A stretch of 64,000 nucleotides of DNA from Oscillospiraceae bacterium MB24-C1. Lineage in GTDB: Bacteria > Bacillota > Clostridia > Oscillospirales > Ruminococcaceae. The notes below the pieces were generated by a model. That model was given only the letters and a program-made list of their open reading frames with translations. It ran no database searches and had not been told where the DNA came from. This document shows, piece by piece, positions 26,335 to 35,463 of this stretch. The stretch is from NCBI GenBank assembly GCA_030913685.1, contig CP133187.1, positions 1,389,501 through 1,453,500 of the forward strand. Reading direction: 5' to 3'. The position numbers were made by a program, and so were the translations under genes. Position 1 is the first letter of the stretch. Each line of letters starts with the position of its first letter.

Positions 26335-27552
26335 ATGTACAGCCTTTTTTTGTATGCGGAAGTAAACATTGTCGGTGCTGTAGTTTTACTACTGATGCTG
26401 ACCAGCCGAAATAAACACAGTTTTAGAAACATGTCTGTTGATCAGCAGATATTTAACAGCATTATGTTTTTAAATCTGCTTATTTTTATTTTTGATGCTG
26501 GAATGTGGCTATCGGATAAAAACCCCTTACCCATAATGAGAATCGTGAATTATCTTTCGACCATTTTGTATTATTTCTTTATACCGTGGATCTGTCTCTT
26601 GTGGCTGATGTATACCGATTTTAAAATTTATGAGAACCGGGCTGGTCTTTGGCGGCGCACCCGTTATTATGCTATCCCCGCCTTCATATGCGTGATTTTG
26701 ATACTGCTCAGTCCATTTACCGGTTGGATTTTTGCTATATCTAAAGACAACCGGTATGCACGCGGCCCATGGTTAATTATTCTAACGGTGGTTACCTTTT
26801 CCTATCTTATCGCAGCAAGTGGCATTGCGATTAACGACGCGTTAAAAAACGGCTGGAAAGCAAATAACGGGCTGAATCAGATGCTGGTAATCTACCCGCT
26901 GGGCATCATAGTGGCCGCTACGCTGCAGGTACGTTATTTTGGGCTTTCGGTTATCTGGGTCTGCACCATGCTGGGATGTACCAGCATCTATATTAATAAA
27001 CAAAACGCCGAAATTCTCACCGATCATTTGACCGGTCTTAATAATCGACGGCGTCTAGACCAGCATCTTCAGCGCCGAATCAGGATGCGGTACAAAAAGC
27101 ACCTGCTATTTATACTCGTTTTAGATTTAGACGAATTTAAAAAAATAAATGATTGCTGCGGTCACCTTATCGGCGATCAAGCGTTGGTGCGCACAGCCGA
27201 GCTTCTGCGTAAGTCCTGTAACAGTAGCGAGGATTTTATCGCAAGACTGGGCGGCGATGAATTTATCATTGTGGGCGAACGGGCCAGCACGGCAGAGATT
27301 ATGGACTTTATTAAAACCATAAACAATAATGTTGCCATCTTTAATCAAAGTGATCAGTTATGTTATACTCTTGCATTGAGCATGGGTTACGCCGTTCTTA
27401 AAGAGGGCGACAATGAAGATACATTTTTAGCTGCTGCCGATAAAGAGATGTATTATAACAAGGCTAAAAATAAAGCTACTAGAACACAATACCGATCTGA
27501 CGATATCCAGACGCGCCCTCAGCACTGTCATTTTGAAGAAGATTTTAAATAA
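26335..27552 (+). CDS. membrane diguanylate cyclase
   Basis: 405 residues. Seven or so hydrophobic helices fill residues 1-220, without a recognisable extracellular sensor. A GGDEF domain (about 228-390) follows with ARLGGDEFIIV (near 305) and DLDEFKKINDCCGHLIGDQAL as the metal/GTP site, so it should be active in making c-di-GMP. No R-x2-D inhibitory site precedes GGDEF. A perfectly placed AAGGAGGG precedes the ATG. The thioredoxin-like gene follows 21 bp later. Confidence 0.9.
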   Translation: MYSLFLYAEVNIVGAVVLLLMLTSRNKHSFRNMSVDQQIFNSIMFLNLLIFIFDAGMWLSDKNPLPIMRIVNYLSTILYYFFIPWICLLWLMYTDFKIYENRAGLWRRTRYYAIPAFICVILILLSPFTGWIFAISKDNRYARGPWLIILTVVTFSYLIAASGIAINDALKNGWKANNGLNQMLVIYPLGIIVAATLQVRYFGLSVIWVCTMLGCTSIYINKQNAEILTDHLTGLNNRRRLDQHLQRRIRMRYKKHLLFILVLDLDEFKKINDCCGHLIGDQALVRTAELLRKSCNSSEDFIARLGGDEFIIVGERASTAEIMDFIKTINNNVAIFNQSDQLCYTLALSMGYAVLKEGDNEDTFLAAADKEMYYNKAKNKATRTQYRSDDIQTRPQHCHFEEDFK

Positions 27553-27573
27553 TTTGAGAGGCAATTTTGTGTC

Positions 27574-27906
27574 ATGGAAATAATATACTCAAAATCCCAA
27601 ATAGGTACATTAAAGACCGCACATGATATGGTTTTGGTCTATTTCAGCGGCGAGGGCTGTGGCGTATGCAAAAGCATACAGCCAAGGTTATTGGCGCTAC
27701 TTTCAAAATATCCTCAAGTCAAAGCCGTTCAGGCGGAGCTGTCCGACGCGCCTGAGCTGGCGGCAGCTTTCAGTATTTTTACCGTGCCTGCCGTCATACT
27801 GTTTGTCATGGGCAAAGAATCTTTGCGCGAGGCGGGATTCATCAGCTTGGCCGAGTTAGAGCAGGCTATTACAAAATATTCTGATCTACTTTTGAATCAC
27901 CGTTGA
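27574..27906 (+). CDS. thioredoxin-like protein
   Basis: 110 residues with thioredoxin fold features: VLVYFSGEGCGVCKSIQPRL with C-x2-C (CGVC, about 26-29) and the cis-Pro segment FTVPAVILF (near 70). The redox motif differs from classical WCGPC, and the Trp is missing. It is likely a cytosolic thiol-disulfide protein of unknown partner. It is 21 bp after the GGDEF gene and probably cotranscribed. Confidence 0.85.
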   Translation: MEIIYSKSQIGTLKTAHDMVLVYFSGEGCGVCKSIQPRLLALLSKYPQVKAVQAELSDAPELAAAFSIFTVPAVILFVMGKESLREAGFISLAELEQAITKYSDLLLNHR

Positions 27907-28073
27907 CAACGTGGCGGCAGCAGGATGCCTATTCTGCGTCATTACCGCAAGAGAAAAAGCGCAATGGCAGTTAGTGATAAAATGCGTGTTTAAGGTTTTA
28001 AAAGTCTTAAAACAACCGTAACGCTAAGAACTTAATTAAATTTATTCTAATACATAAAAAGGAACCGACCAAT

Positions 28074-28298
28074 ATGACAACACAAAAACAACACTTCTGT
28101 ACCTGCAAGGATACCGATTGTAAATTGAACCCTCGCAATCATAGCCTGGGCTGCGACCCCTGCGTTCGCAAAAATTTAATGGCGGGGGAAATTCCAGGCT
28201 GTTTTTTTCGCTTAATTGATGACGATCTATCGCAGCTTAACGATTTTACGCTGGATAGTTTTGTTCGCTTCTACTTGCAACGCAAAGCTGACAAATGA
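28074..28298 (+). CDS. small Cys-rich protein (DUF6485-like)
   Basis: 74 residues. The N-terminal half carries five Cys in CTCKDTDCKLNPRNHSLGC-DPC (residues 9-30), a likely zinc or iron-sulfur binding knuckle, and a sixth in IPGCFF. The segment NHSLGCDPCVRKNL is typical of a small clostridial family of unknown function (DUF6485). AAAAGGAACCG precedes the ATG. A strong terminator follows directly. Confidence 0.75.
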   Translation: MTTQKQHFCTCKDTDCKLNPRNHSLGCDPCVRKNLMAGEIPGCFFRLIDDDLSQLNDFTLDSFVRFYLQRKADK

Positions 28299-28314
28299 TA
28301 ATAAGCGTCTCGGT

Positions 28315-28355
28315 AAAGGTCAGGATTGAAACACGCTTTCAGTCCTGACCTTTTT
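28315..28355 (+). terminator. strong intrinsic terminator
   Basis: A perfect 17-bp stem (28315-28331 with 28337-28353) starting AAAGGTCAGG, followed by T residues, 17 bp after the stop of the Cys-rich gene. Confidence 0.88.
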
Positions 28356-28705
28356 GTTTATACGCACCTTAAGTCTTATAATATAGTTGAGAAATGCTTT
28401 AACAACAGGGCTTATGGTCATCTGAAAAGCCAGCTGAAGTTAGACAGTACACACACCCCAGCAACGGACAACTTCGCAATTATACGTTTTTTCGACGCAT
28501 TTGTCGCTTTCTGTGCCGATATAGATGCTAAATTTGACGGCTAGGGTAGAAAAAAGGATAACTTTTAAAGAAAGGTAGCCCCCCTGATGCCCTTACGAGC
28601 ACTAGAATCTTGCACTTTTAATCCTATACGTTACAAATAAAATACTGTTTTAGCCTTCCCATACTAACGAATTTAAAATTATACGTTTTTCAGATGCCGC
28701 GTTGC

Positions 28706-28711
28706 TATAAT
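28706..28711 (+). promoter_or_regulatory. candidate -10 element of the gltS operon
   Basis: A consensus TATAAT about 97 bp before the gltS ATG. The -35 (ACGTTT, 17 bp upstream) is poor, as expected if the downstream SARP-type activator were needed. Confidence 0.4.
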
Positions 28712-28807
28712 GACATCAAAGGGTTAAACACTCCTTTCGAGAAGGGCGCAAAGGAAGTCAGGTCAAAGGATACGCATCGTGTAAAACAAATTTAGGAGGT
28801 AACGAAA

Positions 28808-30049
28808 ATGACTTTTGAAATGGTCGACAATGTTCTTAATATTAGCACCGATGCCATAATGACGGTAGCTATGGCCGCCGTTCTGCTGTTGATTGGCTAC
28901 GCTGTCAAAAGCAAAGTCAAATTCCTGAATAAGTATTGTATACCGGCGCCGGTGGTCGGCGGCTTCCTGTTTATGTTTGTCACCTACCTTGGTCATGTGA
29001 CCAACAGTTTCTCCTTTACTTTTAACGCGACCTTCCAATCTCCATTTATGCTGGCCTTCTTTACAACAATCGGTCTGGGGGCTAGCTTTTCGCTGCTCAA
29101 AAAGGGCGGCGTGTTGCTGATAATCTACTGGCTGATCGCTGGCGTTATGTCGATTTTCCAAAATATAATTGGCATCACCGTTGGCACCGCAGTGGGACTA
29201 GACGCACCCTATGCGCTGCTTTCCAGTGCCATTTCGATGGTCGGTGGACATGGTGCAGCTGGCGCCTACGGCGGAACTTTTACCGAGATGGGATATAGCT
29301 CCGGCACGCTGGTCGGTATGGCCGCCGCAACCTTTGGCCTGATCTCCGCTGTGCTGGTCGGTGGCCCCGTGGGGCGTCGACTGATCGTCAAATATGACCT
29401 TAAGCCGGACGACAGCGAGAATTTTGACACCGACGTCACCTCAGTCAACGCCACTTCGGCAGGAAAGCTCAGCGGTCTCGATGTTATTAAGAACGTCACC
29501 GCTATTCTGGTGTGCATGGCACTGGGCACCATTGTCTCGGGCTGGATTGGCAAGCTGATTAACATGTCCTTCCCCACTTATGTCGGCGCCATGTTTGTCG
29601 CTGTTATTCTGCGCAATATCAATGAATCCGCCCACTTTTATAGATTCGACTATCCGTTGGTCGAGGGCATCGGTGATGTCATGCTGGCGCTTTACCTCTC
29701 TATGGCCCTCATGACCCTAAAGCTGTGGGAGCTGTCCGGCCTTATCGGCGGCGTTCTGGTTGTGCTTTTGTGCCAGGTTGTGTTTATGGTCCTTATCAGC
29801 TACTTTGTCGTCTTCCGCATACTGGGCAAAAACTACGACGCGGCAGTCATGTGCGCAGGTCTTTGTGGCCACTGCCTTGGCGCTACGCCTTCGGCCATCG
29901 TGAATATGACGGCAGTCAACGAGCGGTACGGCATGTCACGCCGCGCCATGATGATTGTCCCAATCGTTGGTGCGTTTTTGGTGGATATCATTTATCAACC
30001 CCAAACCATCTGGTTTATTAAGACCTTTGTCAAGAACTTTGTTGGCTAA
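28808..30049 (+). CDS. gltS: sodium/glutamate symporter (GltS family)
   Basis: 413 residues with about ten hydrophobic helices. It shows the GltS repeat signatures: PAPVVGGFLF near 46, SMVGGHGAAGAYG near 140-152 and its counterpart GLCGHCLGATPSAIVNM near 355. GltS imports glutamate with Na+. As first gene of an operon with ftcD, fchA, hutD and fhs, it may instead import formiminoglutamate or export the glutamate formed. AGGAGGTAACG precedes the ATG. Confidence 0.9.
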   Translation: MTFEMVDNVLNISTDAIMTVAMAAVLLLIGYAVKSKVKFLNKYCIPAPVVGGFLFMFVTYLGHVTNSFSFTFNATFQSPFMLAFFTTIGLGASFSLLKKGGVLLIIYWLIAGVMSIFQNIIGITVGTAVGLDAPYALLSSAISMVGGHGAAGAYGGTFTEMGYSSGTLVGMAAATFGLISAVLVGGPVGRRLIVKYDLKPDDSENFDTDVTSVNATSAGKLSGLDVIKNVTAILVCMALGTIVSGWIGKLINMSFPTYVGAMFVAVILRNINESAHFYRFDYPLVEGIGDVMLALYLSMALMTLKLWELSGLIGGVLVVLLCQVVFMVLISYFVVFRILGKNYDAAVMCAGLCGHCLGATPSAIVNMTAVNERYGMSRRAMMIVPIVGAFLVDIIYQPQTIWFIKTFVKNFVG

Positions 30050-30093
30050 ATCTGTACCGACATTTCATTGAATACATATAGGAGGATATTTAA

Positions 30094-30993
30094 ATGGCAA
30101 AACTTGTTGAGTGCATCCCAAATTTTAGCGAAGGGCGCGATCAGGCTGTTATTGATGGCTTAGCCGAGGTCGCCAAGAGCGTTCCCGGTTGTACACTCCT
30201 GGATGTTCAGTCCGATGCAAACCACAACCGCTGCGTTTTTACGTTAGTCGGCTCGCCCGAGGGCATTGAAGAGGCCGCTTTCTTACTTTGCAAAAAGGCT
30301 GCTGAAACAATCGACATGACTCAGCACGAAGGCGCACACCCCCGCATGGGTGCAACAGACGTCATCCCCTTCGTCCCCACAATGGATATGACCGTGGAGG
30401 AATGCGTCTCCATCTCAAAGCGCGTTGCCCAGCGCATCTGGGAAGAACTGAAAATCCCGAGTTTTCTGTATGAGGATTCCGCCACTTCACCTGACCGCAT
30501 CAATCTGGCCAGCGTAAGAAAAGGCCAGTTTGAGGGTATGCCTAAGAAACTTCTGCAGCCCGAGTGGGCGCCCGACTTTGGCGAGCGCAAAATTCACCCC
30601 ACCGCCGGCATCACCGCCATCGGCGCCAGAATGCCGTTGGTTGCGTTCAACGTCAACCTGGGCACGTCAAATGTCGAAATCGCCAAACAGATCGCTAAAA
30701 CCATACGTGGCTCCTCCGGCGGCTTTAAGTACTGCAAAGCCATCGGCCTCATGCTGGAAGAACGCAACGTCGCGCAGGTCTCAATGAACATGGTCAACTA
30801 TGAAGGCACCCCGCTTTACCGCGTTTTTGAAGTCATTCGCGCTGAGGCTCAACGTTGGGGCGTTCCGATCATCGGCAGCGAGGTCGTCGGCCTAACCCCT
30901 GCCAAGGCACTGGTTGACTGCGCCGAATATTACCTGAAAATTGAGAACTTTGATTATAAGAAACAGGTCATGGAAAATCATCTTATCGGCTGA
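30094..30993 (+). CDS. ftcD: glutamate formimidoyltransferase
   Basis: 299 residues, the single-domain bacterial form. ECIPNFSEGRD at the N-terminus and HEGAHPRMGATDVIPF (catalytic His near 82) are family marks; the cyclodeaminase domain of the vertebrate fusion is a separate gene here (31019). It moves the formimino group of N-formimino-L-glutamate to tetrahydrofolate. AGGAGG precedes the ATG. A second, divergent copy is at 34385-35281. Confidence 0.95.
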   Translation: MAKLVECIPNFSEGRDQAVIDGLAEVAKSVPGCTLLDVQSDANHNRCVFTLVGSPEGIEEAAFLLCKKAAETIDMTQHEGAHPRMGATDVIPFVPTMDMTVEECVSISKRVAQRIWEELKIPSFLYEDSATSPDRINLASVRKGQFEGMPKKLLQPEWAPDFGERKIHPTAGITAIGARMPLVAFNVNLGTSNVEIAKQIAKTIRGSSGGFKYCKAIGLMLEERNVAQVSMNMVNYEGTPLYRVFEVIRAEAQRWGVPIIGSEVVGLTPAKALVDCAEYYLKIENFDYKKQVMENHLIG

Positions 30994-31018
30994 TACATGC
31001 CGGAAAAGGAGTATCAAA

Positions 31019-31645
31019 ATGAAACTTGTCGACCGTACCGTAACCGGGTTCATAGATCTGATGGCCTCGTCAGAGCCCGCTCCCGGCGGCGGCTCCGCAG
31101 CTGCCCTGCAGGGTGCGTTGGGCACGGCGCTAACCGTTATGGTCTGCGCATTAACCGTAGGGAAAAAGAAGTATGCGGATTGGCAGGAGCTGATTACCGC
31201 AGCGCAGCAGGAAGCGGTAGCACTGAAAAATCGCTATCTTGACGTCATCGATCGAGATACCGAGGCTTTTAACGGTGTCAGCGCCGTGTTTGCCATGCCC
31301 AAAGACACAGAAGAACAAAAAAGTGTACGCGCCCAGGCGATGCAAACGGCGCTGAAGGCTTGCACCGAAACGCCCTTTGAGATGATGCAGTTGGCTTATG
31401 AAGCGCTTAAACTCACCAAAAGTGTGGTGGGGCGTTCGAACGCCAGCGCCGCCAGCGATTTGGGCTGTGCTGCCCTGAGTCTGAAAGCTGCCATGCAGGG
31501 TGCTTGGCTCAATGTACTCATCAACATCGGCAGTATAACCGACGAGACGTTTGCCAGCCATTACCGACAGGAGGGTCAAGCGCTTATGGCGCAAGCACTA
31601 CCGCTGGCAGATAGCATCTATCAGGAAGTTTTATCCGCGCTCTAG
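31019..31645 (+). CDS. fchA: formimidotetrahydrofolate cyclodeaminase
   Basis: 208 residues from the ATG at 31019 (AAAAGGAGTATC before it); the longer frame from 30941 overlaps ftcD and is rejected. The diagnostic EPAPGGGSAAALQGALG (about 19-35) is followed by an all-helical fold. It releases ammonia from 5-formimino-THF to give 5,10-methenyl-THF. It follows ftcD by 25 bp. Confidence 0.93.
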   Translation: MKLVDRTVTGFIDLMASSEPAPGGGSAAALQGALGTALTVMVCALTVGKKKYADWQELITAAQQEAVALKNRYLDVIDRDTEAFNGVSAVFAMPKDTEEQKSVRAQAMQTALKACTETPFEMMQLAYEALKLTKSVVGRSNASAASDLGCAALSLKAAMQGAWLNVLINIGSITDETFASHYRQEGQALMAQALPLADSIYQEVLSAL

Positions 31646-31673
31646 GCCGTTTCGGAGAAAGAAGGGTGTACAA

Positions 31674-32282
31674 ATGAATACCGTTATCTCTCTTATCACC
31701 CCGGAGGCTTTTACTGTCAGTCAGTGGAGTGGCGGAGTGACCACCCAGATTGCCATATTCCCTCCCGACGCGCAGTATGCCAATCACGATTTTCTCTGGC
31801 GGATCAGCTCTGCCACCGTTAACCTGCCGGAATCGGATTTTACGCCCTTGCCGGATTATAAACGTTACATCTCTCTACTCGATGGGCGCATTTTGCTCAC
31901 ACACGACGGTGGCCGCCCCGTGATTCTTACCCCTGGAGAAATTCACTGCTTTGACGGCGGGGCCGCCACCAAGTCGCAGGGTACTTGTGTAGATTTCAAC
32001 CTGATGCTGCGTAAAGGCAAATGCGACGGGACCCTCTCCTGTCTGAAGATGCCGACAGCTGGTGAATATCCATTGATAAGCCCAGAAAAATTGGACGTAG
32101 TAACTGAAACCCAAACCGCGGTACTTTATTGTGTGCAGGGCAGCGGTATTATCAGAGCCGGAGGTCAGGCTGTTTCGTTTAGTTGTGGCGAAGCGGTTCA
32201 GATTCAAGCGTTTGCGCCCAGCATAACCCTTTGCTGTAATGAGCCGGCGGTCTTTATGGTGGCGTTTATACACAGTTGCTAA
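31674..32282 (+). CDS. hutD: HutD-family protein
   Basis: 202 residues with the bicupin pattern of HutD: the start FTVSQWSGGVTTQIAIFP (about 13-30), WRISSATV near 44 and FTPLPDYKRYISLLDG near 60. HutD accompanies histidine-degradation operons and has been proposed to limit flux; its biochemical role is unsettled. Here it sits with ftcD and fchA although hutH, hutU and hutI are not in the window. AAAGAAGGGTG precedes the ATG, 28 bp after fchA. Confidence 0.88.
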   Translation: MNTVISLITPEAFTVSQWSGGVTTQIAIFPPDAQYANHDFLWRISSATVNLPESDFTPLPDYKRYISLLDGRILLTHDGGRPVILTPGEIHCFDGGAATKSQGTCVDFNLMLRKGKCDGTLSCLKMPTAGEYPLISPEKLDVVTETQTAVLYCVQGSGIIRAGGQAVSFSCGEAVQIQAFAPSITLCCNEPAVFMVAFIHSC

Positions 32283-32408
32283 ACACCTAACTTTCGGCGA
32301 CACAAAGCGTGCCATCGCAAAGAAGGCCACAGTTTGCGCGTCGCCCGCCCATTCCAGCCAACTTCATTCACCGTAATGCCTGACATTTTTTCTGCGTAAA
32401 TTCTGTAA

Positions 32409-32452
32409 GTCGAATGCCCGTTGGCAGAACCGTCCTGCCGCGGGCATTCGAC
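32409..32452 (+). promoter_or_regulatory. long hairpin in the fhs leader
   Basis: A perfect 12-bp stem GTCGAATGCCCG with its complement, with an inner GGCAG/CTGCC stem, 33 bp before fhs. No U run follows, so it is more likely an mRNA-processing or stabilising structure than a terminator. Confidence 0.5.
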
Positions 32453-32484
32453 GACAGCCCCAACACCTAAAAAGGAGACGCAAC

Positions 32485-34152
32485 ATGTTTAAAACAGATA
32501 TTGAAATTGCCCAGCAGGCCACACTGCTGCCCATTGGTAAAATTGCAGAAAAGCTGGGTGTGACCAACGATATACTGGAGCCTTACGGGCACACCAAGGC
32601 TAAGCTGGATATACATTCTCTAAAAGATATGCCGGTCAAAGGTAAGCTAATTCTCGTCACCGCCATCAATCCCACCCCAGCCGGCGAGGGTAAAACCACC
32701 ACGAGCGTCGGACTGGCTGATGCGCTCACCAATCTCGGCAAAAAGACGGTGCTTTGCCTGCGCGAACCGTCTTTAGGACCGGTTTTCGGTGTCAAAGGCG
32801 GTGCTGCAGGCGGCGGCTATGCGCAAGTCGTCCCCATGGAGGATATCAATCTGCATTTTACCGGCGACTTTCACGCTATTGGCGCAGCAAACAATCTGTT
32901 GGCGGCTTTGCTCGATAATCACATTCAGCAAGGTAACGCGCTAAAGATTGATACCCGCAAAATTGTCTGGAAGCGGGCCGTCGACATGAACGACCGCCAG
33001 TTGCGCAATATTGTCTGCGGCCTTGGCGGCAAGGCAAACGGCGTCCCACGCGAAGATGGCTTCGATATCACAGTCGCTTCCGAGGTGATGGCGGTACTTT
33101 GCCTGGCTACCAGTCTTTCCGATTTAAAGGAGCGTCTGGCGCGAATGGTGGTCGCCTACACCTATGACGACAAGCCGGTGATCGCGCACGACCTGCACGC
33201 CGAGGGTGCCATGACGGCGCTGTTAAAGGACGCCATCAAGCCTAATCTGGTTCAGACGCTGGAACACACCCCGGCGCTGATTCATGGTGGCCCGTTTGCA
33301 AATATTGCGCATGGCTGCAACACCATCTCAGCGACCGAAACCGCCTTGAAGCTGGGCGAGTACGTTGTAACTGAAGCAGGCTTCGGCGCGGATCTCGGTG
33401 CAGAAAAATTCTTAGATATCAAGTGCCGCGCAGGCGGATTTGCACCCGCCGTGGTGGTTATCGTCGCAACAGTGCGCGCCTTAAAGCACCACGGCGGCGT
33501 GCCTAAAGCAGAACTTGGCAACGAAAACCTCGCCGCACTTGAAAAAGGTCTGCCAAATCTGTTGCAGCACGTCGAAAACATCACATCGGTCTTTGGTTTG
33601 CCCTGCGTCGTGGCGATCAACGCCTTCCCCACCGACACAGCAGCCGAACTCTCGCTCGTTGAGCAGCGTTGTAGAGCGCTTGGGGTTCATGTGGCGCTGT
33701 CTGAGGTCTGGGCTAAGGGCGGTATGGGAGGCATAGCGCTGGCCGAAGAAGTGCTGCGCCTGTGTGAGCAACCCGCGCGCTTTGAGTACTGTTACGACAT
33801 CAACGACAGCATCGAAGTTAAACTCAACGCTATTGCCACCAAAATTTACCGAGCAGATGGCGTAGATTTAACCGTAAATGCCAAAAAACAACTGACACAG
33901 TTAACAGCATTGGGCTATGACAAATTGCCTATTTGCATGGCAAAAACTCAATATTCCTTCTCGGATGATGCCGCCCTTCTGGGCGCGCCTAAAGAATTTC
34001 GCATCACGGTGCGCAATTTAAAGGTATCGGCTGGCGCGGGCTTTTTAGTAGCACTCACTGGCGATATCATGACCATGCCCGGACTGCCCAAAATTCCATC
34101 CGCCGAGAAAATCGACGTAGATGAAAGCGGAAAAATCTCCGGTCTTTTCTAA
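32485..34152 (+). CDS. fhs: formate-tetrahydrofolate ligase
   Basis: 555 residues, the full FTHFS length. The P-loop region [14 protein letters not shown] (about 65-78), [24 protein letters not shown] (split around 97-120) and the C-terminal [16 protein letters not shown] are invariant family segments. It makes 10-formyl-THF from formate, THF and ATP; run in reverse it yields ATP from formyl-THF produced by formiminoglutamate breakdown. The start has AAAAAGGAGACG. It ends the gltS operon. Confidence 0.97.
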   Translation: MFKTDIEIAQQATLLPIGKIAEKLGVTNDILEPYGHTKAKLDIHSLKDMPVKGKLILVTAINPTPAGEGKTTTSVGLADALTNLGKKTVLCLREPSLGPVFGVKGGAAGGGYAQVVPMEDINLHFTGDFHAIGAANNLLAALLDNHIQQGNALKIDTRKIVWKRAVDMNDRQLRNIVCGLGGKANGVPREDGFDITVASEVMAVLCLATSLSDLKERLARMVVAYTYDDKPVIAHDLHAEGAMTALLKDAIKPNLVQTLEHTPALIHGGPFANIAHGCNTISATETALKLGEYVVTEAGFGADLGAEKFLDIKCRAGGFAPAVVVIVATVRALKHHGGVPKAELGNENLAALEKGLPNLLQHVENITSVFGLPCVVAINAFPTDTAAELSLVEQRCRALGVHVALSEVWAKGGMGGIALAEEVLRLCEQPARFEYCYDINDSIEVKLNAIATKIYRADGVDLTVNAKKQLTQLTALGYDKLPICMAKTQYSFSDDAALLGAPKEFRITVRNLKVSAGAGFLVALTGDIMTMPGLPKIPSAEKIDVDESGKISGLF

Positions 34153-34175
34153 CCTAACACTTTTTCTTTCCCCCC

Positions 34176-34208
34176 GCGGGCCTGTGCGGCATTTTAGCAC
34201 AGGCCCGC
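34176..34208 (+). terminator. terminator-like hairpin after fhs
   Basis: A perfect 12-bp stem GCGGGCCTGTGC with its complement, 24 bp after the fhs stop. The following U tract is short. Confidence 0.6.
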
Positions 34209-34320
34209 TTCAATGTATTGTGTATCGAGGCATCTAAAGTCAATAGGAAAGTGAAAAACATATTGTCATAAAGTTTCAAGGCTTGTATTTTTTAGGAACA
34301 TATTGGCTTTTAGAAAACAG

Positions 34321-34369
34321 ACCGGGCCGCAGCAGTCTCACGCAGTTGCGCTTACCGTCACGGCCCAGT
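34321..34369 (-). terminator. terminator of the second ftcD
   Basis: Minus-strand arms ACTGGGCCG and CGGCCCGGT enclose a structured loop and are followed by CTGTTTTCT, 16 bp after the gene's stop. Confidence 0.6.
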
Positions 34370-34384
34370 TTTAATATATTACTA

Positions 34385-35281
34385 TTACAGATAGCTTTCC
34401 AAAAGCTGGTCCATCGAAAAATCTTCGATTTGCAGATAATATTCCGCGCAGTCTACCAACGCCTTTGTGGGGATAATGCCGACCACCTCACTGCCGATCA
34501 CCCGGACGCCATAGCGCTGTGCTTCCATCTTAACAGCCTCAAAAACGCTATAAATGGCGCTTTTAGTGTAGTCGGTCAGGTTCATGGTCACCTGGGTGAG
34601 ATGACGCTCGCTGACAGCGATGCCCATGGCCTTGACAAAATGATATCCGCCGTTAATACTGCGCACCCGACGGCTAATCTGCCGTGCAATATCAACATTC
34701 GGCGTATCTAGATTGATGTTAAAGCAGATAAGCGGCATGCGCGCGCCTATAATCGTCGCACCACCGGTGGGATGCATGGTCTCCGGGCCAAAGTCAGGCT
34801 TCCATAACGGATTTTTCATCTTTTCGGTCAAACCCTCAAACTGTCCTTTTCGGATATCAACCACATCTCTGCGGTGCGGCGCAGTCGCAGAGGCCTCATA
34901 GAGAAAAAATGGCTGGTTAAAACGCTCTGCCGCCTCTTTGGCCACCGCTTTAGCCAACTGATCGGCCTCCTGCAATGTACAATTGCGCACTGGGATAAAG
35001 GGGATGACGTCTACGCAGCCGATTCTGGGGTGGGCCCCCTCGTGCTTTGTCATGTCGATAATTGAAAGCGCAGTACCCACCGCCTCGACCATCGCACTCT
35101 TTAAGGGTTCGGGCTGGCCAACCACCGTTACAACACAACGGTTCATATCCGAATCTGTGGAATAATCCAGTAACTTAATTCCCTGTTTTGCGCGAAAGGC
35201 ATCGACAATCTGTTCAATTTTTTTGAGATCTCGCCCCTCACTAAAATTGGGAACCGACTCGAAAACCTGTTCTTTTTGCAT
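34385..35281 (-). CDS. second glutamate formimidoyltransferase-like protein
   Basis: 298 residues, alignable end to end with the ftcD product at 30094. SVPNFSEGRD, KHEGAHPRIGCVDVIPF (catalytic His near 88) and VVGIIPTKALVDCAEYYL are shared. The many differences make this an old paralogue. It is transcribed away from the SARP-type regulator at 35464 with a shared 182-bp promoter region, so it may be that regulator's direct target. It may prefer another formimino donor or a different THF form. Confidence 0.9.
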   Translation of the reverse strand: MQKEQVFESVPNFSEGRDLKKIEQIVDAFRAKQGIKLLDYSTDSDMNRCVVTVVGQPEPLKSAMVEAVGTALSIIDMTKHEGAHPRIGCVDVIPFIPVRNCTLQEADQLAKAVAKEAAERFNQPFFLYEASATAPHRRDVVDIRKGQFEGLTEKMKNPLWKPDFGPETMHPTGGATIIGARMPLICFNINLDTPNVDIARQISRRVRSINGGYHFVKAMGIAVSERHLTQVTMNLTDYTKSAIYSVFEAVKMEAQRYGVRVIGSEVVGIIPTKALVDCAEYYLQIEDFSMDQLLESYL

Positions 35282-35403
35282 CTTGGTACCCGCCGCCCTT
35301 CATGCTGTATTGTCCCCTTTATTATAGCGGTGTGTCGCAGCCCACGCAAGAAAAATCCACTTGCTACCAAAGGCGATACTGCATAAAATATCAAAATATG
35401 GGA

Positions 35404-35433
35404 TTGCGCCCCTTTTGCCTTTTCGCGTATACT
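35404..35433 (+). promoter_or_regulatory. candidate promoter of the SARP-type regulator
   Basis: TTGCGC (35404-35409), 18-bp spacer, TATACT (35428-35433), 31 bp before the start codon. Confidence 0.4.
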
Positions 35434-35463
35434 TAAAGTTAAAGTGAGTTTGGAGGTGTCTTT

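Larger units (their letters stand above)
28299..28807. other. 509-bp region between the DUF6485-like gene and gltS
   Basis: Holds the terminator at 28315-28355 and the gltS promoter area. A 72-codon frame at 28326-28544 begins inside the terminator and is not supported. No riboswitch recognised. Confidence 0.45.

Noticed and set aside
26021-26365. 114-codon frame before the GGDEF gene
   Set aside because: TTG start without a ribosome-binding site and overlap with the well-supported start at 26335.
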